DNA from: Candidatus Moraniibacteriota bacterium
GTDB taxonomy: Bacteria > Patescibacteriota > Minisyncoccia > Moranbacterales > GCA-2747515
Assembly: GCA_027039165.1 (NCBI GenBank)
Contig: JALWEZ010000217.1
Coordinates: 1-7,192, forward strand
Length of the DNA: 7,192 nucleotides
Reading direction: 5' to 3'
Shown here: positions 1 through 6,210 of the stretch, one piece after another
How positions within the stretch are numbered: the first letter of the stretch is position 1
Layout: the number at the start of each line of letters is the position of its first letter
Notes under the pieces: generated by a model
The model's database searches: none
The model's input: the letters and a program-made list of their open reading frames with translations, nothing else
Told to the model about the DNA's origin: nothing
Program-made: the position numbers and the translations under genes

Positions 1-462
1 ATTAATATGTTTATAATGCTTTTTAGCATGATCATGTTTCATTATATTTCTACACATTACAAAGAAGATTTTAAAATTTTGATTCAAATTACTATTTTGA
101 TAGGACTAATAATTACAGCGTTAGTTTTGATAAAAAATATTAAATATGAAAATGTAAGGAGTAAATTGCCTGTAATTGGTAAAGTCAATGCTTTTGTATT
201 AACTATTTCTATTACTTTGATAGCTTTTGTTAACAATACAGAACAAGATAAAGATTATTTTTCAGCACAATATGATGCACGGATTACGATGATATTACTT
301 CTGCCTTTTGTGTCTGCTATTATATTTTTTCAATATTATTTATCTGAGGCAGATAAGAAATATAATTGGCTAAAAGTAGCTTTTCTAGGTCTGTATCTCA
401 GTACTTTTGCTGTTTTATACTTTTTTATTTTTGCGATTATAAATACTTTGTGGGGAAATTAA
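1..462 (+). CDS. Small multi-pass membrane protein, function unknown (5' end may be cut by window edge)
   Basis: I do not recognise this family. From the ATG at position 7 the product has 151 residues, but the frame is open to the first base, so the true start may lie outside the window. The N-terminus (residues 1-14) is hydrophobic, and four further hydrophobic stretches look like membrane helices: about 23-43, 60-76, 92-112 and 123-147. The loop at 77-91 is acidic and polar, and 113-122 is a short charged loop. No catalytic or binding motif is visible. The gene converges on the DUF817-type gene and its last 48 bases overlap that gene's 3' end, which is unusual. The regular alternation of helices and charged loops argues for a real gene rather than a chance frame. 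Confidence 0.6.
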   Translation: MNMFIMLFSMIMFHYISTHYKEDFKILIQITILIGLIITALVLIKNIKYENVRSKLPVIGKVNAFVLTISITLIAFVNNTEQDKDYFSAQYDARITMILLLPFVSAIIFFQYYLSEADKKYNWLKVAFLGLYLSTFAVLYFFIFAIINTLWGN

Positions 463-1242
463 AGATTTCTTGTGTAAAATAGAAACAATAGCAAAACTTA
501 CGATTATCAGCAGAAACCATGAAGTGTATTTACCAATTGGAACTATGTGCCAAGATACTTCTTGAGAAGGATATACCCATACTTTTGCAAATGTTCCGAT
601 GTTTTCTGCAACGTAGAGAAATAGCGCAACTAGTGAAAAACCAATGAGCATTGGCATAGAGCGATGTGTTTTGATCATAGTAAAATTTATGCGAGTTTTC
701 CAAAAAATAACAGCAGAAGCTAAAAATAAAATATATCTAAAATCAAATGTGAAGTGATGAGTGAAAAAGTTTAAGTAAATTAATATTGACAGTAGACTAA
801 CTAGTTTTATACTAGGGAAGTAGTCAAATGAAAACTTAAATATTTTCCAAGCTCTGGAAATATAGCTTCCGACAGCAGAGTACAAGAAACCAACAAAAAG
901 TGGAACAGTAAAAATCATAAATACAGCACTGTTTTCTGGATATTTCCATGAGCCAATTTCTGGAGAAGTTTTAAAAATTTCCATAATTGTAGCTGTGATG
1001 TGAAAGATAAAAATTATTTTTGCTTCACGTAGGGATTCATATTTGGTTATAATTAGTATTATTTGAATTAAAAGTGCTATAATAAATAATGTATCGTAGC
1101 GAGTAATGGGAAAAGTTGAAAAATCCAAAAAACTACTCAAAATGATAATAAGTAACAAAAGAGCTCCAAAAATACTAGCATTAGCTTGTTTGTAGATAAA
1201 AATTGGGAATTCTTGTAAAAATATTTTAAATTTAGATTTCAT
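415..1242 (-). CDS. DUF817 family integral membrane protein
   Basis: Matches, from memory, the uncharacterised DUF817 membrane family (Bacillus subtilis YoaT type). Numbered from the ATG at 1242 (275 residues), diagnostic residues run in family order: RYD 48-50, FH 80-81, E88 with FK, SWKYPE 98-103, VPLF then GSY near 113-127, NFF 158-160 with HH 162-163 and a DxR, AEN 212-214, YPSQ 224-227 with SW 230-231, K238 and SW 241-242. About eight hydrophobic helices place it in the cytoplasmic membrane. Conserved His, Glu, Asp and Trp-Tyr-Pro motifs inside a membrane protein could suggest an enzyme or ligand site, but no activity is known to me. An in-frame ATG at 1260 would add six residues. I prefer 1242 because a good promoter has its -10 box exactly where the longer start would lie. 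The basic C-terminal tail overlaps the convergent neighbour. Confidence 0.85.
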   Translation of the reverse strand: MKSKFKIFLQEFPIFIYKQANASIFGALLLLIIILSSFLDFSTFPITRYDTLFIIALLIQIILIITKYESLREAKIIFIFHITATIMEIFKTSPEIGSWKYPENSAVFMIFTVPLFVGFLYSAVGSYISRAWKIFKFSFDYFPSIKLVSLLSILIYLNFFTHHFTFDFRYILFLASAVIFWKTRINFTMIKTHRSMPMLIGFSLVALFLYVAENIGTFAKVWVYPSQEVSWHIVPIGKYTSWFLLIIVSFAIVSILHKKSLISPQSIYNRKNKKV

Positions 1243-1258
1243 AAACTCAGTATATAAC
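1231..1258 (+). promoter_or_regulatory. Candidate promoter of trmB, interlocked with the opposing promoter
   Basis: TATAAC (1253-1258) is a fair -10 box, with TTTAGA (1231-1236, four of six) as a weak -35 at 16-base spacing. Initiation would fall near 1265, giving a leader of only about five bases before the trmB ATG. The -10 overlaps the -10 of the opposite-strand promoter at 1249-1254. The position between divergent genes demands a promoter here, but the -35 is poor. Confidence 0.4.
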
Positions 1259-1276
1259 ATTTTTTACATATGACAA
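1249..1276 (-). promoter_or_regulatory. Promoter of the DUF817-type gene, probably leaderless
   Basis: On the minus strand a -35-like TTGTCA (1276-1271, five of six to TTGACA) is followed by a 16-base spacer and a -10-like TATACT (1254-1249, five of six to TATAAT). Six bases later comes the ATG at 1242, about where transcription should begin, so the message would have little or no leader. The -35 element lies inside the first codons of trmB. Confidence 0.6.
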
Positions 1277-1887
1277 AAAGAAGAATTAGACATCACGTAA
1301 ATCCTATGTCAGACAGGACAGAAGTTGAATTTGAGGGATTTACTGATGATAAGCCGATAATTGTAGATGTGGGAGCAGCTTCGGGTGAGTTTATTTCAAG
1401 GTTAATTGAATTAAAAAATGAAACTCATAATTTTGTAATATTTGAAATAAGAAAAGCACTTGCAAAAAAATTAGTAGAAATATTTAAAGACTATAAAAAT
1501 GTAAAAGTTTTTACAGGGGACGCTGGTAGAAACTTTAAGAGTGTGCTTTTGCCGTGCATTAAAAGTGGCGCAAAAATAGAAGAAATATTTATAAATTTTC
1601 CAGATCCATGGTTTAAAGATAGACACAAAAAGAGGCGTTTTATAAATGAAAAATTTTTAGATAATGTTTCTAGCTGGATTCAAGAAGATACAGTTTGGAT
1701 ATTTCAAACAGATCAAAAAATTTTATTTGAGGAAACTCTAGAGCTTCTTAAAGAAAAAGGAATTGATAAAATGCAGTTTTTTCGCGTATCACCCTACAAC
1801 ACACAAACTAAATGGGAAGCTGCAAAAATGGAAACAGGTGATAAAATTTATCGCATGAAGTTTAATATAATTAAGACAAATTTATGA
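1270..1887 (+). CDS. trmB: tRNA (guanine-N7-)-methyltransferase TrmB
   Basis: TrmB transfers a methyl group from S-adenosylmethionine to N7 of G46 in the tRNA variable loop, in the cytoplasm. The 205-residue product is a compact Rossmann methyltransferase of usual bacterial length. Visible motifs are the SAM-binding loop VDVGAASGEF (32-41), FEIR (58-61), GDA (83-85), the family signature NFPDPW (109-114) with the basic KDRHKKRR (116-123), TDQ (147-149) and TKWE (180-183). Glu59, Asp84 and Asp112 line up with acidic residues conserved in the family; the first motif has Asp33 where Glu is common. It diverges from the DUF817-type gene, and its stop overlaps the next gene as ATGA, so the two are probably translated in a coupled way. 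It is the only gene here ending in TGA. Confidence 0.95.
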   Translation: MTKRRIRHHVNPMSDRTEVEFEGFTDDKPIIVDVGAASGEFISRLIELKNETHNFVIFEIRKALAKKLVEIFKDYKNVKVFTGDAGRNFKSVLLPCIKSGAKIEEIFINFPDPWFKDRHKKRRFINEKFLDNVSSWIQEDTVWIFQTDQKILFEETLELLKEKGIDKMQFFRVSPYNTQTKWEAAKMETGDKIYRMKFNIIKTNL

Positions 1888-2276
1888 CAAGGAAACAAAT
1901 GTTTTTTTTGATAATAATATTGTTTTTTGTATTTATGTTTTTTTGGTATCTAACAGCTAATCAATTTTATGTCAGAAACAATGTTCCGAAACATTTAAAA
2001 ATAAATGGAATGTGTGCAAAGATTGTTAGTCCAGTATTTAAAGAAACTCAAAGTTGTTGTTTGGAGTATGATAAAATTTATGCTTATGGAGGTTTGGAAT
2101 TTGAGAGGATAAATGCTGATGCTGATTTTAAAAAATGCATAGCAAGAAAGGGGATTAGTGAAAATGCAAGTTTTTTTATTTATCAAGTAATAAGATTTTT
2201 GGGCACTCCTTATGTACGTTTTCCGTGGAGATGGGGATATGCTTATGATTTTGGTGCAGGTTATCAGAAAAAATAA
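1884..2276 (+). CDS. Membrane-anchored four-cysteine protein, function unknown
   Basis: Not recognised. The 130-residue product has a short basic start (TRKQ), one strongly hydrophobic helix (about 6-24, rich in Phe, Ile and Leu), and then a soluble part presumably outside the cytoplasmic membrane. That part contains four cysteines (C44, the adjacent pair C58-C59, and C85), an even number that could form two disulfides, and an aromatic, Gly-rich C-terminus (about 109-128) with many Tyr, Phe and Trp. There is no lipobox cysteine right after the helix, so a signal anchor is more likely than a lipoprotein signal. The start overlaps the trmB stop by four bases, pointing to a shared transcript, but nothing suggests a functional link to tRNA methylation. 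Confidence 0.7.
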   Translation: MTRKQMFFLIIILFFVFMFFWYLTANQFYVRNNVPKHLKINGMCAKIVSPVFKETQSCCLEYDKIYAYGGLEFERINADADFKKCIARKGISENASFFIYQVIRFLGTPYVRFPWRWGYAYDFGAGYQKK

Positions 2277-2316
2277 ATTTTTGCAAAAAATAGGTAATTA
2301 GCGTAATATATAGATA

Positions 2317-2322
2317 TATAAT
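2317..2322 (+). promoter_or_regulatory. -10 element of the pheT promoter
   Basis: A perfect TATAAT lies 14 bases before the pheT ATG, so transcription should begin near 2329-2330 and leave a leader of about seven bases. The matching -35 is weak (a TAATTA-like stretch at about 2295-2300). The box covers the first base of an upstream in-frame TTG (2322), which argues that this TTG is not the start. Confidence 0.5.
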
Positions 2323-2336
2323 TGAAAGTATTGCAT

Positions 2337-4730
2337 ATGAAGTATAGTTATAAATGGCTCAAAGAATTAAGTGAGACTAAAAAATCACCAGAGGAGATTG
2401 CCCAAGCACTTATTAAACATTCTTTTGAAGTAGAAGAAATAGTTTATCAAAACAAAGGATTAGATAATGTCGTAGTAGGGAAAGTACTTGAAGTAAAAAA
2501 ACACCCAAATGCAGATAAATTAAATGTGGCAAAAGTAGATATTGGGGATGAGACTTTGGAGATAGTTTGTGGTGCAAAAAATTTAGAAGTCGATCAAAAA
2601 GTGCCAGTTGCAAAAGTTGGGGCGGTTTTACCAACAGAAGATGGTGAAGGGTTTAAAATTAAAAAAAGCAAAATCAGAGGAGTTGAAAGTAGAGGTATGA
2701 TATGTGCTGAAGATGAGTTGGGAATTGGTAAGGACAGTCAGGGAATTATGATTCTTTCTACTGGCGCAAAAATTGGAGAGAATTTTGCTCTTAGTTATGG
2801 TCTGGATGATGTGATATTGGACATAGATGTATTGCCAAACAGAGGACACGATGCACTTTCTCACAGAGCAATGGCAGCTGAAATTGCAAGTTTAGAAGGT
2901 AGAGCTCCTCAAAAAATAGAAAAAAAAGACTATAGCGCTAAAGATTGCAAAAATATTTCACTGGAAATAAAGAGTGATAAGTGTTTTAGATATGCTAGTA
3001 TATTTTTTGATAATTTAGAAATTGGCGAGTCTCCAAAATGGATGCAAAACAGGCTTAAATCTCTAGGGACAAATCCAAAAAATTTAATAGTGGACATATC
3101 AAATTATGTAATGCTTGAAACAGGTCAACCAACTCATGCGTATTCAGCTAAATTTTTGAGTGGTGATGATAAATTTAATTTTGCAGTAAAAAATTCTAAA
3201 GAAGGTCAAGAGTTAGAGCTTTTAAATGATGAAATTTTGCAATTATCTAATTCAGATTTGGTTATAGAGTGCAATGGTAAGTCAGTGGCTCTTGCTGGTG
3301 TAATGGGTGGAAAGCAAAGCGCCGTTTCTCTAGAGGATAAAAGTGTGGTTTTTGAAATTGCGAGTTTTGATTACACAACGATTAGAAAAACAAAGACTAG
3401 ATACAATCTTCAAACTGATGCATCTTATAGATTTGAGAGAGATATTGATCCAAATTTAATAGATTTAGCGATTTCTAGGATAGTGGAATTAGTTTCTGAG
3501 TTAACTACCTCTAAGTTTAAATGTCTAAGGGATATTTATCCAAAAAAGGTTGAAAGTTGGATTGTTAAACTTAGAAAAAATCAAATAGAGAGATTACTTG
3601 GAATAGAAATTGAAAACACAGAGATTATAAAGATATTAGAAAGCATCGGTGTGGGAGTTAGAGAAAAAGCAGATTTGTATGAGTGTAAAATTCCTACTAT
3701 TAGGAGAGATTTGAGGCAAGAAGCTGATTTAATTGAGGAAATTGGAAGGATTTATGGTTATGATAAGATTTTGCCAAAACCTTTGTTTGAGAGTGTGGAG
3801 TTACCAAAAATAAATGAAGAAAGAATTTTCGAGAGAGAGACAAAAGGATATTTAGTTTACAGTGGTTTTGATGAAGTAAAATCTTATTCGTTTTATTCAA
3901 GTAGCGCCATAGAAACCTTAGAATTGGATGAAAAAATGCACATAAAGGTTTTAAATCCAATAAGCAAAGAACATTCTCTTATGAGGAAAACTCTGATAAG
4001 TGGAGTTTTGACTGCTTGTGCAAAAAATATAGCAAATTCTCAAAATAATATTAGAATTTTTGAAATAGGTAGAGTTTATAATCAAAATGGAGATGATTTA
4101 CCAGAAGAAGTAACTAATTTATCTATACTTATAAGCACTCCGCAGAGTGATGGTTCGCAATTTTTTGAATTAAAAGGTATTATTGAGGGATATTTAAATA
4201 GTGTGGGAATAGAAGATATTTATTTTGATGATAATTTTGATCTAGAGGAAAAAGATTTTATAAAACTGCATGGATCTCGTAGGGCGCTTATCAAATTAAA
4301 TAATGGAAAAATTATAGGAGTTTTAGGGGAGATAACCAAAAAAACGATGAAGTTTTTTGGCATTAAAAAACAACGAGCTACTATTTGTGAGTTGGATTTG
4401 GATTTAGCATATGCTAATGCAAAAAAGAATGAAAAATTTGAAGCACTGTCAAAATTTCCTTTGGTTACAAGAGATTTGTCTATGATTGTAGAGTCTAGAA
4501 CTAAAGTTTCTGAAATAGAGAGAATAATATATGAATATGGATCTAAATTACTGATAGATGTAGATCTTTTTGATTTATATATTAACCCAAAAACTCAGGA
4601 GCGTTCAATGGCTTTTCATCTTATCTTTTCTCATCCAGAAAGAACGCTTAATGCAAAAGAAGTTGATGTAATTATTGCTAATATAATTTCTGCTTTAGAA
4701 AAAGATGGAAATGCGCAAGTGAGAAAGTAG
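2337..4730 (+). CDS. pheT: Phenylalanine--tRNA ligase beta subunit
   Basis: The beta subunit of the (alpha-beta)2 phenylalanyl-tRNA synthetase: it holds the tRNA and edits misacylated Tyr-tRNA(Phe), while PheS carries the aminoacylation site. Length is 797 residues, close to the E. coli protein. Domains in order: an N-terminal MKYSYKWLKEL segment; an EMAP/OB tRNA-binding domain at about 41-150 (VVVGKV, HPNADKLNV); a B3/B4 editing region at about 210-385 (QPTHAYS 265-270, GVMGG 321-325, TDASYRFER 360-368); B5 at about 401-476 (IRRD 455-458, EADLIEEI 462-469, YGYDKI 473-478); a catalytic-like core at about 490-690; and a C-terminal ferredoxin-fold anticodon-binding domain at about 703-796 (FPLVTRDLSMIV). 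I chose ATG 2337 because it gives the family N-terminus; a TTG at 2322 lies in the promoter. pheS is not adjacent in this window. Confidence 0.97.
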   Translation: MKYSYKWLKELSETKKSPEEIAQALIKHSFEVEEIVYQNKGLDNVVVGKVLEVKKHPNADKLNVAKVDIGDETLEIVCGAKNLEVDQKVPVAKVGAVLPTEDGEGFKIKKSKIRGVESRGMICAEDELGIGKDSQGIMILSTGAKIGENFALSYGLDDVILDIDVLPNRGHDALSHRAMAAEIASLEGRAPQKIEKKDYSAKDCKNISLEIKSDKCFRYASIFFDNLEIGESPKWMQNRLKSLGTNPKNLIVDISNYVMLETGQPTHAYSAKFLSGDDKFNFAVKNSKEGQELELLNDEILQLSNSDLVIECNGKSVALAGVMGGKQSAVSLEDKSVVFEIASFDYTTIRKTKTRYNLQTDASYRFERDIDPNLIDLAISRIVELVSELTTSKFKCLRDIYPKKVESWIVKLRKNQIERLLGIEIENTEIIKILESIGVGVREKADLYECKIPTIRRDLRQEADLIEEIGRIYGYDKILPKPLFESVELPKINEERIFERETKGYLVYSGFDEVKSYSFYSSSAIETLELDEKMHIKVLNPISKEHSLMRKTLISGVLTACAKNIANSQNNIRIFEIGRVYNQNGDDLPEEVTNLSILISTPQSDGSQFFELKGIIEGYLNSVGIEDIYFDDNFDLEEKDFIKLHGSRRALIKLNNGKIIGVLGEITKKTMKFFGIKKQRATICELDLDLAYANAKKNEKFEALSKFPLVTRDLSMIVESRTKVSEIERIIYEYGSKLLIDVDLFDLYINPKTQERSMAFHLIFSHPERTLNAKEVDVIIANIISALEKDGNAQVRK

Positions 4731-4752
4731 ATAGTGTTTAAGAAAATAAACT

Positions 4753-5301
4753 ATGCATTTAACTTTTGATACAAATTTAGTTATTAAATATAAGAGTCAA
4801 CCTCAAAAAATAAGAGTTTTGACGGAGAATTGGGTGAGAAATGAAATTTTTTGTCCGAATTGTGGGAATGTAGTTTCTGAGTACAAAAACAATAAACCAG
4901 TCGGAGATTTTTATTGCTCGAATTGTTTTGAAGATTATGAATTAAAAAGTAAAAAAGATTCAATAGGCAGAAAAATTGTTGATGGCTCATACAAAACGAT
5001 GCTTGAAAGACTTCAAAGTGAGACAAACCCAAACTTTTTCTTTTTGAATTATGATTTAAAAAACTACGAAGTGATAAATTTCTTAGTTATTCCAAAACAT
5101 TTTTTTACTTCCGAAATTATAATTCCAAGAAAAAAAGGAATTCCAAATAGACCACATTATATAATGTGTAGTATTGATTTAATTGGTATTCCAGAAAGTG
5201 GGAAAATTTTTTATATAAAAAATCGACAAAAAAGAAGAAAAAAAGAAATTTTGAACGATTGGCAAAAAACTTTATTTTTAAGAGAGTCTGGAAAAACATA
5301 A
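4753..5301 (+). CDS. dpnI: DpnI-type methyl-directed restriction endonuclease, N-terminal catalytic domain (gene split by in-frame TAA)
   Basis: Closely resembles, from memory, residues 1 to about 180 of Streptococcus pneumoniae DpnI (gene dpnC), a type IIM enzyme that cuts GATC only when adenine is N6-methylated. The 182 residues show the zinc site CPNC (34-37) and CSNC (55-58) and the PD-(D/E)XK site D52 with E63-L64-K65, then SKK. Further DpnI-like stretches are TENWV, NPNFFFL, NFLVIPK, CSIDL and LFLR. Pneumococcal DpnI has a Trp (138 by my count) just before the CSIDL-like stretch; Tyr136 stands there here. The frame stops at TAA 5299-5301, in the linker before the winged-helix domain, which continues in the same frame. 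It starts 22 bases after pheT, with no clear Shine-Dalgarno, so read-through from pheT is possible. No cognate methylase is present, as expected for an enzyme that attacks methylated DNA. Confidence 0.93.
   Translation: MHLTFDTNLVIKYKSQPQKIRVLTENWVRNEIFCPNCGNVVSEYKNNKPVGDFYCSNCFEDYELKSKKDSIGRKIVDGSYKTMLERLQSETNPNFFFLNYDLKNYEVINFLVIPKHFFTSEIIIPRKKGIPNRPHYIMCSIDLIGIPESGKIFYIKNRQKRRKKEILNDWQKTLFLRESGKT
5299..5301 (+). other. In-frame TAA interrupting the DpnI homologue
   Basis: This TAA lies between LFLRESGKT and LKGWILDI in one continuous frame. Both sides match DpnI, where the chain runs through LFLR, a short Ser-rich linker and RGW without a break. One base change (for example CAA to TAA) would explain it. 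No indel is needed and I see no other lesion. TAA ends several other genes in the window, so it is not a recoded codon. Confidence 0.9.
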
Positions 5302-5303
5302 TT

Positions 5304-5319
5304 AAAGGGTTGGATTTTG
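5304..5319 (+). promoter_or_regulatory. Shine-Dalgarno-like AAAGGG before a TTG restart codon
   Basis: AAAGGG (5304-5309) lies seven bases before TTG 5317, a normal ribosome-binding spacing, three bases after the interrupting stop. Almost no other gene here has such a site. It could let ribosomes restart and make the winged-helix domain as its own chain. The same bases also encode the conserved Lys-Gly of the linker, so the match may be a by-product of coding. Confidence 0.35.
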
Positions 5320-5514
5320 GATATTATGAAATGCATTGATAAAATAGGAAAGAAAGAATTTACTCTTGAGCAAATGTATTCTTTTGAGCAAATTTTATCT
5401 CAAAAATATAAAAATAATAATCACATTAAAGACAAAATAAGACAACAATTACAATTCTTGAGAGATAAGGGTTATTTAGAATTTGTTGGTCGTGGTATTT
5501 ATCGTATAAAATAA
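5317..5514 (+). CDS. DpnI-type C-terminal winged-helix DNA-binding domain (second part of split gene)
   Basis: Sixty-five residues from TTG 5317 (62 from ATG 5326) match the C-terminal winged-helix domain of DpnI, which gives a second, methylation-sensing contact with GATC. Conserved stretches are CIDKI, FTLEQMY, NNHIKDKIRQQLQ, LRDKG and GRGIYR, to the natural C-terminus. The frame is the same as the catalytic part. Homology begins directly after the TAA (LKGW, 5302-5313), so the domain boundary is respected whichever start is used. If it is not restarted, this is the untranslated tail of a pseudogene. If it is, the enzyme could work as two chains. Codon use looks like the first part, and I see no frameshift or further stop. 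Confidence 0.75.
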   Translation: MDIMKCIDKIGKKEFTLEQMYSFEQILSQKYKNNNHIKDKIRQQLQFLRDKGYLEFVGRGIYRIK

Positions 5515-5557
5515 AAATATGGAAACTTGCATGGGTAAAATAAAAGAACTGTAGTTT

Positions 5558-5587
5558 TAGATAAAGGTTTAAAGAGTTGGATATAAA
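5558..5587 (+). promoter_or_regulatory. Weak candidate promoter before the GIY-YIG gene
   Basis: TATAAA (5582-5587) sits 15 bases before the ATG at 5603, with TAGATA (5558-5563, four of six) at 18-base spacing. The arrangement resembles the leader-poor promoters seen before pheT. In such AT-rich sequence the match could be chance. The surrounding 88-base gap (5515-5602) holds no other gene I can support. Confidence 0.3.
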
Positions 5588-5602
5588 TTTTAAAAAATAA
5601 TT

Positions 5603-6205
5603 ATGAAAGGAATTGTATATGTAATGACAACAGCAGTTTCTGGTTTGATAAAAATTGGTAAAACTGGTACAAAAAATTTTCAAGAAAGAATGAGAAATCT
5701 TGAAGCAAATGGCTATTATAATGTTGTTGGTTTAAAAAGGTTTTTAGCTATCGAACTTAAAGATTATGAAGACAAAGAAAATCTTTTGCATGAAATTTTT
5801 GGCAAACATCAAGTTGGCAGTAGTGAATTATTTGCATTAGATGAGGAATTAGCAAAACAACTACTCTTATCTTTTGAAGGTAAAGTTATTTATCCTGAAA
5901 ATGTTAATAGAGAGAAAGAGTTTGATGTTATTTCTAAAGTTAGAAAACAAGGAAAATTATTTAGTTTTTATAGAAAAGGATTAAAAAATGGAGATGTAAT
6001 TACTTTTATTGATGATGAAAATATAGTTGCAAAAGTTTGTGGTGAAAGAGATGTTGAATTTGAAGGACAAAAATATAAATTGTCTCCACTGACTCGTAAA
6101 ATATATGAGCAAAAAGGCAAATTAAATAATAGTGGAGCATATCAAGGAGCAGCGTATTTTGAATATAATGGAAAGAAATTAAAAGATTTACCAAATATTA
6201 ATTAG
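5603..6205 (+). CDS. GIY-YIG (T5orf172-like) nuclease-family protein with C-terminal conserved domain
   Basis: Residues 1-95 look like the T5orf172/MUG113 branch of the GIY-YIG fold. GIVYVMTT (3-10) and GLIKIGKT (14-21) stand for the GIY and YIG halves, R29 fits the catalytic Arg, KENLLH (58-63) carries a conserved Glu and His, and E75 in SELF fits the metal-binding Glu. Residues of about 120-200 form a second conserved region (KNGDVITF, VEFEGQKYKLS, NNSGAYQGAAYF, KLKDLPN) that resembles DUF4357-like C-termini of similar proteins; I am unsure of that name. The 200-residue length suits a two-domain protein of this kind. Such proteins are often found near restriction genes or phage elements, which fits its place after the DpnI homologue. 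The substrate is unknown. Its TAG overlaps a possible GTG start of the next gene. Confidence 0.8.
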   Translation: MKGIVYVMTTAVSGLIKIGKTGTKNFQERMRNLEANGYYNVVGLKRFLAIELKDYEDKENLLHEIFGKHQVGSSELFALDEELAKQLLLSFEGKVIYPENVNREKEFDVISKVRKQGKLFSFYRKGLKNGDVITFIDDENIVAKVCGERDVEFEGQKYKLSPLTRKIYEQKGKLNNSGAYQGAAYFEYNGKKLKDLPNIN

Positions 6206-6210
6206 TGATT

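Noticed and set aside
455..469. Small hairpin GAAAT-TAAAG-ATTTC near the end of the left-edge gene
   Set aside because: Only five weak pairs with no T-run in a suitable place; not a credible terminator.
1860..1915. Reading TGA as glycine (code 25), which would extend trmB past 1887
   Set aside because: It would add only a few residues with no family match, the ATGA overlap gives a good next gene, and no long gene here contains an internal TGA.
2278..2289. TTTTTGCAAAAA after the 1884 gene
   Set aside because: Self-complementary but with no loop, so it cannot form a terminator hairpin. It also overlaps the pheT promoter region.
2322..2336. Longer pheT start at TTG 2322
   Set aside because: It overlaps a perfect TATAAT and adds residues before the family N-terminus that begins at ATG 2337.
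5153..5168. Perfect 16-base palindrome CACATTATATAATGTG inside the DpnI catalytic part
   Set aside because: It looks like an operator but lies in well-conserved codons, and a palindrome of this length is not rare in several kilobases of AT-rich DNA.
5531..5554. Seven-codon frame (MGKIKEL) between the DpnI and GIY-YIG genes
   Set aside because: Too short to support. It could be a leader peptide or gene remnant, but nothing confirms it.
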